A stretch of DNA of 64,000 nucleotides from Anderseniella sp039978075 (lineage in GTDB: Bacteria; Pseudomonadota; Alphaproteobacteria; Rhizobiales; Aestuariivirgaceae): the NCBI GenBank assembly GCA_039978075.1, contig JBDWCA010000004.1, positions 274,778 through 338,777 of the forward strand. The letters are read 5' to 3'. The translations under genes were made by a program, and so were the position numbers. Shown piece after piece: positions 27,091-34,963 of the stretch. The stretch's first letter is position 1. Each line of letters opens with the position of its first letter. The notes beneath the pieces were generated by a model. It was not told where the DNA came from. It worked only from the letters and a program-made list of their open reading frames with translations, and ran no database searches.

Positions 27091-27534
27091 ATGGGAATTT
27101 TCGATTTCATCAAGAGCGCGGGAAAAGCACTTGGTATCGGGAGTGATGATGAGGCGCCGACTGCGGATGCCCTGAAGAAGGAACTGGATTCGCACAAGCT
27201 CGGCACCGAGAATGTGAAAGTGGAAATTGACGGCGACAAGGCCATTGTCACCGGGGATGTGGCAGACCAGTCAATTCTCGAAAAGGCAATCATCGCGGTC
27301 GGCAATACGCTTGGAGTTTCCAAAGTCGAAAGCAACCTTACCGCGCCTTCTCAGAAGGATCCGGTTTTCTATACGGTTGAAAAGGGTGACAATCTCTGGA
27401 AAATTTCCGAGGCACATTACGGCAAGGGCAAGGGCGCAAAGTACAATGTAATCTTTGAAGCCAACAAACCCATGCTCAGCCATCCGGACAAGATTTATCC
27501 CGGCCAGGTATTGCGGATTCCCGAACTGGACTAG
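27091..27534 (+). CDS. BON-LysM protein (Kbp/YgaU-like)
   Basis: The 147-residue protein has an N-terminal amphipathic segment (MGIFDFIKSAGKALG), a BON domain (about 25-88, including VKVEIDGDKAIVTGDVADQ) and a C-terminal LysM domain (about 93-145, YTVEKGDNLWKISEAHYGKG to IYPGQVLRIPEL). The combination matches YgaU/Kbp, which binds potassium and is induced by osmotic stress in E. coli. AAGGAG lies just before the ATG. A strong hairpin follows the stop codon. Confidence 0.92.
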   Translation: MGIFDFIKSAGKALGIGSDDEAPTADALKKELDSHKLGTENVKVEIDGDKAIVTGDVADQSILEKAIIAVGNTLGVSKVESNLTAPSQKDPVFYTVEKGDNLWKISEAHYGKGKGAKYNVIFEANKPMLSHPDKIYPGQVLRIPELD

Positions 27535-27544
27535 TTTTAAAACA

Positions 27545-27575
27545 ACATGGCCGCAGATTGTCTCTGCGGCCATGT
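27545..27575. terminator. Bidirectional terminator hairpin
   Basis: A perfect 13-bp stem (ACATGGCCGCAGA with TCTGCGGCCATGT) and five-base loop lies between the convergent BON-LysM and YccF genes. On the minus strand it is followed by TGTTTTAAAA; on the plus strand no T-tract follows. It probably terminates leftward transcription from yccF and may also stop the rightward transcript. Confidence 0.82.
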
Positions 27576-27604
27576 ATCATCGTTGGTGATTTTGATTGCC
27601 GACG

Positions 27605-28060
27605 TTAGCTGCGCAGTTCTTCCACACGTGTTCGGGCAGAATTACGCATTGCCTCGTCAACCACTTCGAGGTCCTGCACTGTCTTGCCGACAGGGAACAG
27701 CGATGCGCCGGCCAGTTTGACGTGCGCCCAGGCAAACGGAATACCGATTATAGTGATGGCATTGGCAACCGCAAAGGTCAGGTGCATGACGGCCAGCCAC
27801 CAGCCGGCCAGTATGAACCACAGCACGTTGCCGAACAGTCCCAGTGCGCCGGTGCCGATGTCTTCACGGCCATAAAGCTCGTCACGGGCAATCACATCGC
27901 GTCCAAACGGCCATAACGTGTAATTGGCCAGCATGAAACAGGATCGCGCCCACGGCAGGCCGACAATGGTAATTGCAGCCAGAATTCCAACCAGGAACCA
28001 TGCGATTGCGGACCAGATGCCGCCAAACAACAGCCAGAGAATATTAAGGATCATTCGCAT
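27605..28060 (-). CDS. YccF domain membrane protein
   Basis: The 151-residue protein contains two YccF repeats (about 1-55 and 75-130), each with hydrophobic text such as NILWLLFGGIWSAIAWFLVGILAAITIVGLPWARS and NVLWFILAGWWLAVMHLTFAVANAITIIGIPFAWAH. This is the usual architecture of the family, whose function is unknown. It converges on the BON-LysM gene with a strong hairpin between. Confidence 0.92.
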   Translation of the reverse strand: MRMILNILWLLFGGIWSAIAWFLVGILAAITIVGLPWARSCFMLANYTLWPFGRDVIARDELYGREDIGTGALGLFGNVLWFILAGWWLAVMHLTFAVANAITIIGIPFAWAHVKLAGASLFPVGKTVQDLEVVDEAMRNSARTRVEELRS

Positions 28061-28141
28061 AACAAGGTACCCCCGTAAATTTTCAACTATCCCTTAAATA
28101 GGTATGATAGGTCAGCATTTCCAGAACACGGGAGAGATTTG

Positions 28142-29209
28142 ATGTGGCAGGACAGACGCCTTTGCGACCTACTGGAAATTGAACATCCAATAATTCAGGC
28201 CCCGATGGCGGGGGCTACAACACCGGAAATGGCGGCAGCGGCCGCCAATGCCGGAGCAATGGGGTCGCTCGGTTGTGCCATGTTCGCGCCTGAGCGGATC
28301 AAACAGGAGGCGCAGCGGACCAAAGCACTCACCAACCGGTCAATCAACCTGAACTTCTTTGTGCATGCCTCTCCGGAGATGGATGAAGCGAAAGCAAGTG
28401 TTGCGGCCGCCAATCTTGCGCCGTGGTACCACAATATGGGTGCCGGGGATGTGCCAGACGCGGTGGAGGGGCATTTTCCGTTTGATGATGCAATGTGTGA
28501 TGCGGTTCTTGAAGCATCCCCAAAGGTCGTCAGCTTTCACTTCGGGCTACCGCACAACGTCATAGTGGAGCGGGTGAAGCAGGCCGGTATTGTTGTGTTG
28601 TCGTCTGCCACATCTGTTGCTGAAGCCAGATGGCTGGCAGATCGAGGTGTCGATGCCGTCATTGCGCAAGGCTATGAAGCGGGCGGGCATTCCGGCTGGT
28701 TTCTTCCGCGCGGCGCATCAAATGTGGCCGGGACAATGGCGCTGGTGCCGCGGATGGTGGATGCGGTTGATGTACCGGTGATTGCCGCAGGTGGAATTGC
28801 CGACGGACGCGGTATTTCGGCAGCGCTTATGCTGGGTGCGGCGGGAGTGCAGATCGGAACAGCTTTTCTGACAACGCCCGAGTGCATGGCTGCGCCTGTC
28901 CACAAGACCGAATTGTTGCACGCTTCAGGTGATGACACCATGCTGTCGATGGCATTCTCCGGGCGTAATGCCCGTACGGTGGTAAACGACTACGCCAGCG
29001 AGATGGACAATGTGAGAGACTGGCCTGACTTTCCGCTCGTCAATGCCATGACCGGCCCGTTGCGTAAAACATCGGCTGAAACTGGAAAACCTGATGCTGT
29101 GGCCCTGTGGTCGGGGCAGGCCGTTGGTCTGAACCGGGAAGCAACAACGGCGGAGACAGTGGACCGTCTGGTGGCGGAGACCGGTGCCTGCCTGAAAAGA
29201 TTTACCTGA
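28142..29209 (+). CDS. Nitronate monooxygenase family protein (FMN)
   Basis: The 355-residue TIM-barrel flavoprotein starts with LLEIEHPIIQAPMAGATTPEMAAAAANAGAMGSLG. It has the phosphate-binding GYEAGGHSG motif and VPVIAAGGIADGRGISAALMLGAAGVQIGTAFL. These are the class I nitronate monooxygenase / 2-nitropropane dioxygenase signatures; the enzymes detoxify nitronates such as propionate-3-nitronate. The ATG at 28142 follows a GGGAGAG ribosome-binding site. It ends in a hairpin shared with the convergent pncC gene. Confidence 0.92.
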   Translation: MWQDRRLCDLLEIEHPIIQAPMAGATTPEMAAAAANAGAMGSLGCAMFAPERIKQEAQRTKALTNRSINLNFFVHASPEMDEAKASVAAANLAPWYHNMGAGDVPDAVEGHFPFDDAMCDAVLEASPKVVSFHFGLPHNVIVERVKQAGIVVLSSATSVAEARWLADRGVDAVIAQGYEAGGHSGWFLPRGASNVAGTMALVPRMVDAVDVPVIAAGGIADGRGISAALMLGAAGVQIGTAFLTTPECMAAPVHKTELLHASGDDTMLSMAFSGRNARTVVNDYASEMDNVRDWPDFPLVNAMTGPLRKTSAETGKPDAVALWSGQAVGLNREATTAETVDRLVAETGACLKRFT

Positions 29210-29226
29210 ACAGGCCGGTGTTCAGG
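29205..29226. terminator. Hairpin spanning two convergent stop codons
   Basis: An 8-bp perfect stem (CCTGAACA with TGTTCAGG) and GGCCGG loop covers both the stop codon of the nitronate monooxygenase gene (29207-29209) and that of pncC (29222-29224). There is no clear T-tract. It could act as a compact bidirectional terminator. Confidence 0.5.
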
Positions 29227-29734
29227 CCAACATTCCGCCGCTCTGGTTGACGGATTGCCGGATCATCGCCAGTGCCGTACCAATTGCGGCGTGGCGTACT
29301 TCATTGCGGCCAATGTCTCCATAAGTCATGCGGACGTGATGGGTGCCCAGTTCCAGGCGGGCGCAGCCAAAGTGAACCAGGCCGACCGGTTTCTCCTCGG
29401 ATCCGCCGCCGGGACCGGCGATCCCGGTCACAGAGACGGAGACGTTCGCACGCGAGTTCTTCAAAGCACCTTCCGCCATTTCACGGGCCACCTGTTCCGA
29501 CACCGCGCCATGTTGCTCAATCAGGACCATGGGCACATCGAGCATCTCTGACTTTGCCTCGTTGGAATAGGTCACGAAACCACGGTCGATCATGCCGGAA
29601 GACCCTGCAATGCTGGTCAGGAGGCCTGCAATCAATCCGCCGGTGCAGCTTTCCGCGGTTGCCAGCATCAACCCTCCCTCGCGCAGCATGTCGAGGGTAT
29701 CCTTTGCTTCAATGACTAACTGGCGATCGAACAT
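29222..29734 (-). CDS. pncC: Nicotinamide-nucleotide amidase (CinA C-terminal domain)
   Basis: The 170-residue protein is the stand-alone CinA C-terminal domain: LATAESCTGGLIAGLLTSIAGSSG with the catalytic Ser, GAVSEQVAREMAEGAL, and VTGIAGPGGGSEEKPVGLVHFG. PncC deamidates nicotinamide mononucleotide to nicotinate mononucleotide, recycling NMN released by NAD-dependent DNA ligase. It begins four bases after the ispDF stop on the same strand, so it is co-transcribed with that gene. Confidence 0.95.
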   Translation of the reverse strand: MFDRQLVIEAKDTLDMLREGGLMLATAESCTGGLIAGLLTSIAGSSGMIDRGFVTYSNEAKSEMLDVPMVLIEQHGAVSEQVAREMAEGALKNSRANVSVSVTGIAGPGGGSEEKPVGLVHFGCARLELGTHHVRMTYGDIGRNEVRHAAIGTALAMIRQSVNQSGGMLA

Positions 29735-29738
29735 GCTG

Positions 29739-30911
29739 TTACTCCGGTAAACGGATGGTGGCGGTAGCTGTAGCGGCGATGCCTTCCTCTCGGCCAGTGA
29801 AACCGAGCCATTCTGTGGTTGTGGCTTTTACAGAAACCCGATCCACGTCAATTCCTATAATCCCGGCCACATTTTCGCGCATGGCATCGACATGAGGCCG
29901 GATTTTCGGAGCCTGGCATATGAGTGTCAAGTCAACGTGTGAGATGACGCCGCCGCGCTCAGCGACCAGCTTCGCTGCGTGTCTGAGGAAAATATCTGAC
30001 GCAGCACCTTTCCATTCATCTTCGGAGGGCGGGAAATGTTTTCCGATATCGCCTTCGCACAATGCGCCGAGAATGGCATCCGTCAGCGTATGCAGGCCTA
30101 CGTCGGCATCGGAATGTCCCTTCAGCTTCCTGGTATGCGGGATTTCAAGGCCGCACAGAATGACATGATCACCGTCCTCAAAGGCGTGGACGTCATAGCC
30201 GTGGCCCACTCGTACATCACTCAACATTTCTGGTTTTCCTGTTTTCAACCGGTTTTCTGCCTCAGACAGATCCGCGCTGGTGGTGATCTTGTTGTTTTCC
30301 GGCTTTCCCGGAATGATGGCGATGTCCAAATCCGCCCATTCGGCAATTGATGCATCATCTGTGAAATCATTCCGTTCGCTCGCGGCGGCGGCTGAGTGGG
30401 CTTCCAGTATGTCGTCATAGCGAAACGCCTGCGGGGTCTGTGCGCCCCAGAGGCCGGAGCGGTCAACAGTTTCAATGATGACACCGTCGTTTTCGCGTTT
30501 CAGCGTGTCAGCAACCGCAATTGCCGGAATGCAGCCCGTGTTTTCCGATAATTTTGCAATGGCGGTCGAGATAATTTCTGCGTCGACAAAGGGGCGGGCT
30601 GCGTCATGGATTAACACGTTTGCCGGTTTCAGCGCCGCTATTGCCTTCAATCCGTTAAACACCGACGCTTGGCGTGTTGTGCCGCCCTGAACAGGATCAG
30701 GCAGGTTCAGGTCCGCAACGGCGCTCATGTAGAGTTCGTCGTGGTTATCTCCGATAACGACCTGGATGTGATCCACGTCCTTGTGCTGCTGAAAGGCCCG
30801 TACCGTATGGCGTAAGACGGCCTCGCCGCCGATTTCCTGGTATTGTTTTGGGATCTCGCCTCCAACACGCAATCCGGCACCTGCTGCAACGATGATTACG
30901 GCTGTTGTCAT
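29739..30911 (-). CDS. ispDF: Bifunctional IspD/IspF isoprenoid enzyme
   Basis: This fused enzyme of the non-mevalonate (MEP) pathway has 390 residues. The N-terminal cytidylyltransferase (IspD) has IVAAGAGLRVGGEIPKQYQEIGG and NVLIHDAARPFVD. The C-terminal MECDP synthase (IspF) starts at about residue 230 with VGHGYDVHAF and contains GHSDADVGLHTLTDAILGA. The fusion is characteristic of alpha- and some epsilonproteobacteria. The start at 30911 is the first Met of the IspD domain; the frame is open for 85 further codons upstream, but that part lacks coding character and overlaps the dusB start. Divergent from dusB. Confidence 0.96.
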   Translation of the reverse strand: MTTAVIIVAAGAGLRVGGEIPKQYQEIGGEAVLRHTVRAFQQHKDVDHIQVVIGDNHDELYMSAVADLNLPDPVQGGTTRQASVFNGLKAIAALKPANVLIHDAARPFVDAEIISTAIAKLSENTGCIPAIAVADTLKRENDGVIIETVDRSGLWGAQTPQAFRYDDILEAHSAAAASERNDFTDDASIAEWADLDIAIIPGKPENNKITTSADLSEAENRLKTGKPEMLSDVRVGHGYDVHAFEDGDHVILCGLEIPHTRKLKGHSDADVGLHTLTDAILGALCEGDIGKHFPPSEDEWKGAASDIFLRHAAKLVAERGGVISHVDLTLICQAPKIRPHVDAMRENVAGIIGIDVDRVSVKATTTEWLGFTGREEGIAATATATIRLPE

Positions 30912-31070
30912 GAGTTTAACATTCCGGTTGGGAGGCTGAATTGTGAAAGAAGCTGTATCAGGCTGATTGCCTTCAGGGCAAGCGTCGGGCGCGGCAACAT
31001 AGCAATTGCATTGTCGCAGCGAGATGCTAGTGTGCCTCAAAATTAAACGAAAATGTAGAGCGTCTAATTT

Positions 31071-32093
31071 ATGGGCATTTGTATTGGGGCACACGAAATT
31101 CGCAATCGCGTCTTCCTGGCCCCCATGTCTGGTGTGACTGATGAACCGTTCAGGGTTCTGGCACATAAATACGGTGCCGGCCTTGTCGTGTCGGAAATGG
31201 TTGCCAGCAACGCCCTTGTGGAGGCGAGGCCGGACATGGTGCGCCGGGCGACGGGAGCAGGGCGGGTTTATCCGTTTGTGTTGCAGCTTGCTGGTCGCGA
31301 ACCTGAGTGGATGGCACGTGGTGCCGAAATGGCGCAGAAGATCGGTGCAGATATCATTGACATAAACATGGGCTGCCCGGCGCGTGAGGTGGCTGGCAAG
31401 CTATCAGGCTCCGCGCTCATGCGTGATCTCGATCATGCCTGCAGCCTGATTGAGGCAACGGTTCGGGCAAGCAGTGTACCGGTGACACTGAAAATGCGGC
31501 TGGGCTGGGACTTCGATTGTCTGAATGCTCCTGAACTTGCCGCACGTGCCGAGCAACTCGGTGTCAGCATGATCACGGTGCATGGCCGCACCCGCAATCA
31601 GTTTTACAAGGGCAGAGCGGACTGGGCAGCCATCAGGTCGGTAACCGAAGCGGTTGCAATTCCTGTCATCGCGAATGGTGATGGCGCCAGCATCACCGAT
31701 GTGAACGCCATGCTGGAAGCCTCAGGTGCAGACGGAGTGATGATAGGCAGGGGGGCTTATGGACGACCATGGTGGCCCGGGGTACTGGCCGATCAGCTCG
31801 ACCCGGGGTGCGGCATTGAAGAGCCCGGGATTGACCAGCAGGGCGCAATTGTTTTCCAACATTATGAGCTGATTATCTCACATTACGGCGAGCGCAACGG
31901 GGTTCGTATTGCACGCAAGCATATTGGCTGGGCGCTTGAGCGGTGGCGGGACAAGGGTCTGTACGACCAGTCAGAGACCGCAAAATGGCGCGCCAGACTG
32001 CTGAAACTGGATAGCGCCAGTGAAGTCAAATCAGGATTGAACGAGTTGCGGAGCCAAATCTGTTCGGCGGCGGAAAGAATGATCGCGGCATGA
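31071..32093 (+). CDS. dusB: tRNA-dihydrouridine synthase (NifR3 family)
   Basis: The 340-residue FMN enzyme reduces uridine to dihydrouridine in the tRNA D-loop. Visible are FLAPMSGVTDEPFR, the catalytic Cys102 in INMGCPAREVAGK, LKMRLGWD, TVHGRTRNQFYKGRADW and PVIANGDG. It was first named nifR3 in Rhodobacter because it precedes ntrB. Here too it heads the ntr cluster: its stop overlaps the ntrB start by four bases (ATGA), so the two are translationally coupled. Confidence 0.96.
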   Translation: MGICIGAHEIRNRVFLAPMSGVTDEPFRVLAHKYGAGLVVSEMVASNALVEARPDMVRRATGAGRVYPFVLQLAGREPEWMARGAEMAQKIGADIIDINMGCPAREVAGKLSGSALMRDLDHACSLIEATVRASSVPVTLKMRLGWDFDCLNAPELAARAEQLGVSMITVHGRTRNQFYKGRADWAAIRSVTEAVAIPVIANGDGASITDVNAMLEASGADGVMIGRGAYGRPWWPGVLADQLDPGCGIEEPGIDQQGAIVFQHYELIISHYGERNGVRIARKHIGWALERWRDKGLYDQSETAKWRARLLKLDSASEVKSGLNELRSQICSAAERMIAA

Positions 32094-33190
32094 ATGCTCA
32101 TGAGCAATATGAGTTTTCTGCAAACCTGATGTTGCAGTCCCTGCCAAGCCCGGTTGTGGTGATATCGGCAGAAGACAGGATAGTTGCAGCCAATGCAGCC
32201 GCGGAAGAGTTTTTTTCTGTCAGCCAGTCAATGCTCAAACGCATGGGCCTAGACGATATCGTGCCGTTTGCAAGCCCGCTGTACACGGCAACGAAGAGAC
32301 TGCGCGCGACGGGCACGACACTGTCTGAATACGGTGTGAAACTGGGAACACCGCGCACCGGTGGCGGACGTACCGTTGATATTCAGGCCGGCGTCATCCC
32401 TGAAAACCCAGGCAGCATCATACTGGTTATTCTGCAACGCTCCGTTGCGCTGGCTTTCGACCGGCAACTTAATAATCTGCAGGCCGCACGTTCGGTGTCC
32501 GGCATGGCATCAATGCTGGCGCACGAGATCAAGAACCCACTATCCGGTATTCGCGGGGCTGCACAACTGCTGGAGACAAATGCACCGGTCGAAGACCGTG
32601 AACTGACCCAGCTCATATGCAGCGAAACAGATCGCATTCGTGAACTGGTTGACCAGATGGAGGTGTTTTCGGACGAGCGGCCACCTGCAATGGAACCCTT
32701 GAACGTTCACACGGTCCTGGAACATGTGCGCAAACTTGCCGCCAGCGGATTCGCTTCACACATTGACTTCGTCGAGTTTTATGATCCTTCACTGCCGCAT
32801 GTCAGCGGCAATCGGGATCAACTCGTCCAGGTATTCCTCAACCTTGTGAAAAATGCGTCTGAAGCGATTGATAAGATCGATGCCGTCGGCAAGATCACGC
32901 TTTCCACTTCCTACAAGCCCGGCATCCGGATGCAGATATCCGGCAGCGAGAGATCAGTGTCGCTGCCGCTTGAGATTGCCGTCCATGACAATGGTTCCGG
33001 CATTTCCGAGGATGTTGCCCAGCACCTTTTTGACCCGTTCGTGACTTCCAAGGACAGCCGGCGTGGTTTGGGCCTGGCGCTGGTGGCGAAACTGGTGCGC
33101 GACCATGGTGGAATAGTCGATGCATCATCTCATGATGACGGCACAATTTTCAGAGTGTTGCTGCCGGTTTCAGCGAGTAATGCGGAATGA
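32090..33190 (+). CDS. ntrB: Nitrogen regulation sensor histidine kinase NtrB
   Basis: NtrB phosphorylates or dephosphorylates NtrC in response to PII proteins. The 366-residue cytoplasmic kinase has an N-terminal PAS domain (about 10-120), the dimerisation/phosphoacceptor segment SMLAHEIKNPLSGIRGAAQLLE with His145, and an HATPase domain with NLVKNASEAID, HDNGSGI and DSRRGLGLALVAKLV. No transmembrane segments are present, as expected. It is coupled to dusB upstream and followed 70 bases later by ntrC. Confidence 0.96.
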   Translation: MNAHEQYEFSANLMLQSLPSPVVVISAEDRIVAANAAAEEFFSVSQSMLKRMGLDDIVPFASPLYTATKRLRATGTTLSEYGVKLGTPRTGGGRTVDIQAGVIPENPGSIILVILQRSVALAFDRQLNNLQAARSVSGMASMLAHEIKNPLSGIRGAAQLLETNAPVEDRELTQLICSETDRIRELVDQMEVFSDERPPAMEPLNVHTVLEHVRKLAASGFASHIDFVEFYDPSLPHVSGNRDQLVQVFLNLVKNASEAIDKIDAVGKITLSTSYKPGIRMQISGSERSVSLPLEIAVHDNGSGISEDVAQHLFDPFVTSKDSRRGLGLALVAKLVRDHGGIVDASSHDDGTIFRVLLPVSASNAE

Positions 33191-33260
33191 CGGATGTTAG
33201 TAACGATATGAAGAAACTTGGAAAAATACTCACTTCGATCAACTCGAAAGGGATTTGTGA

Positions 33261-34721
33261 ATGACGTCGGGAACTGTACTTGTAGCCGATGACGATGCCG
33301 CAATCCGAACCGTCGTTACACAGGCGCTGACACGGGCAGGATACGATGTGCGCGCGGCCAGCAATGCCGCATCGTTGTGGCGCTGGGTAAGTGAGGGCCA
33401 GGGCGACGTTGTTCTGACTGATGTGGTGCTTCCTGACGAGAGCGGATTCGACGTCCTGCCACGTATTACAGCCAAACGACCGCGTCTGCCGGTTATCGTG
33501 ATGAGTGCGCGCAACACCATCATGACCGCGATTACCGCAAGTGAACGCGGCGCCTACGATTATCTGCCGAAACCGTTTGACCTGAATGCACTGGTTGCAA
33601 CTGTTGGCCAGGCACTGGAAGATTCCCGCAAGGCTGATCAGCCGGTTGCCCAACGCCAGACGGCGGAAGACAGTGATGCGTTGCCAATAGTTGGCCGGTC
33701 AACAGCCATGCAGGACATCTACCGTGTAGTGGCCCGTATGACGCAGACCGACCTGACCGTGATGATCCAGGGTGAAAGCGGCACCGGCAAGGAACTGGTC
33801 GCACGTGCGCTGCATGACTTTTCACGACGCAAGGCAGCGCCGTTCGTGGCAATGAACATGGCCGCAATTCCCCGGGAACTGATTGAATCTGAATTGTTCG
33901 GTCACGAGAAGGGTGCATTTACCGGTGCCGTTTCCAGATACCTTGGCCGGTTTGAGCAGGCCCATGGCGGCACATTGTTCCTTGATGAAATCGGTGACAT
34001 GCCAATGGAGGCGCAGACACGATTGTTGCGCGTCCTTCAGGAAGGCGAATACACGTCGGTTGGCGGCGTCAGACCGATCAAGACCGATGTCCGGATCGTT
34101 GCCGCAACCCATCGTGATCTGAATCAACTGATCACCCAGGGCATGTTTCGTGAAGACCTGTTTTTCCGGCTCAACGTGGTGCCGTTGCGGTTGCCGCCAT
34201 TGCGGGAACGGACAGATGACATACCGGATCTGGTGAATCATTTTCTGCGCCGGAATGAAAAACAGGGATTGCCATTCAAGACCTTCTCAGCCGGGGCCAT
34301 AGATGCATTGCGCCGTACCAGGTGGCCGGGAAACATTCGTGAACTGGAGAACTTTGTAAGCCGGCTGTGCGCAGTGCATGTCGGCGATGAAATTTCCGCT
34401 GCCGCAGTAGAACAGGAATTCGCAATTCAGAATTCTCCCGGTACGCAAAAGGATCCGGGTTCATACACCTCGCTGTCGGAGTTTGTGGAAAATCATCTGG
34501 TCCAGTATTTCGCGGGTTTCCAACCCAATCTACCGCCGGATGGGCTGTATCATCGGGTGATCCAGCAGGTCGAGGTTCCGCTCATCAATGCAACGCTGGC
34601 GTCTACCGGTGGCAATCAGATAAAGGCAGCAAACCTGCTTGGCATCAACCGCAACACTCTGCGGACCAGGATAAAGGAACTTGGGCTCAGCGTGGTGAAG
34701 ACACCTGGAGCGCGGCATTAG
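33261..34721 (+). CDS. ntrC: Nitrogen regulation response regulator NtrC
   Basis: NtrC is a sigma-54-dependent activator of 486 residues. The receiver domain has DDD at 10-12, the phosphorylatable Asp54 and Lys in YLPKPFDL. The AAA+ domain has Walker A GESGTGKE, the sigma-54 contact loop GAFTGA (in SELFGHEKGAFTGAVSRY) and Walker B GGTLFLDEIGDMP. The C-terminal Fis-type helix-turn-helix ends with GGNQIKAANLLGINRNTLRTRIKELG. All catalytic motifs are intact, in contrast to NtrX further downstream. Confidence 0.97.
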   Translation: MTSGTVLVADDDAAIRTVVTQALTRAGYDVRAASNAASLWRWVSEGQGDVVLTDVVLPDESGFDVLPRITAKRPRLPVIVMSARNTIMTAITASERGAYDYLPKPFDLNALVATVGQALEDSRKADQPVAQRQTAEDSDALPIVGRSTAMQDIYRVVARMTQTDLTVMIQGESGTGKELVARALHDFSRRKAAPFVAMNMAAIPRELIESELFGHEKGAFTGAVSRYLGRFEQAHGGTLFLDEIGDMPMEAQTRLLRVLQEGEYTSVGGVRPIKTDVRIVAATHRDLNQLITQGMFREDLFFRLNVVPLRLPPLRERTDDIPDLVNHFLRRNEKQGLPFKTFSAGAIDALRRTRWPGNIRELENFVSRLCAVHVGDEISAAAVEQEFAIQNSPGTQKDPGSYTSLSEFVENHLVQYFAGFQPNLPPDGLYHRVIQQVEVPLINATLASTGGNQIKAANLLGINRNTLRTRIKELGLSVVKTPGARH

Positions 34722-34787
34722 CTAGTCACGCCAGGGTCTGGTTAGAATCAGCTTCATGCCCTAAACTACTGTTTTCCCGACCTTTAT

Positions 34788-34803
34788 TTGTGGAGTTCCA
34801 CAA
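34788..34803. promoter_or_regulatory. Inverted repeat in the ntrC-ntrY gap
   Basis: TTGTGGA-GT-TCCACAA is a dyad with perfect 7-bp arms and a two-base centre, 66 bases past ntrC and about 160 bases before ntrY. The close arms suggest a protein-binding operator rather than a hairpin terminator. The cognate regulator is unknown. Confidence 0.45.
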
Positions 34804-34874
34804 TTGCCAGAGTGTTGTACGGCGGGTCGGGTCGAATTGTGTGGGTTTATCGGGAATTCAGCAGCACGTCCGTG

Positions 34875-34918
34875 ATGTGTCACATATTTGCCACATTAGT
34901 GTTGCGTTTTTGCAACAC
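34875..34918. promoter_or_regulatory. Two further dyads upstream of ntrY
   Basis: ATGTG-T-CACAT (34875-34885) and GTGTTGC-GTTTTT-GCAACAC (34899-34918) are perfect inverted repeats just upstream of ntrY (start 34964). The second could form a 7-bp hairpin with a T-rich loop, without a T-tract after it. With the dyad at 34788 they suggest that ntrYX has its own control region instead of depending only on read-through from ntrBC. Confidence 0.4.
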
Positions 34919-34963
34919 CGCACGGGGGTGCAGTTTTTGCCTTGAAATCGGGTCCAGCGCTCC

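Noticed and set aside
34919..34935. NtrC-type operator or terminator at GCAC-GGGG-GTGC before ntrY
   Set aside because: Arm spacing does not fit the NtrC consensus and a 4-bp stem is too weak for a terminator.
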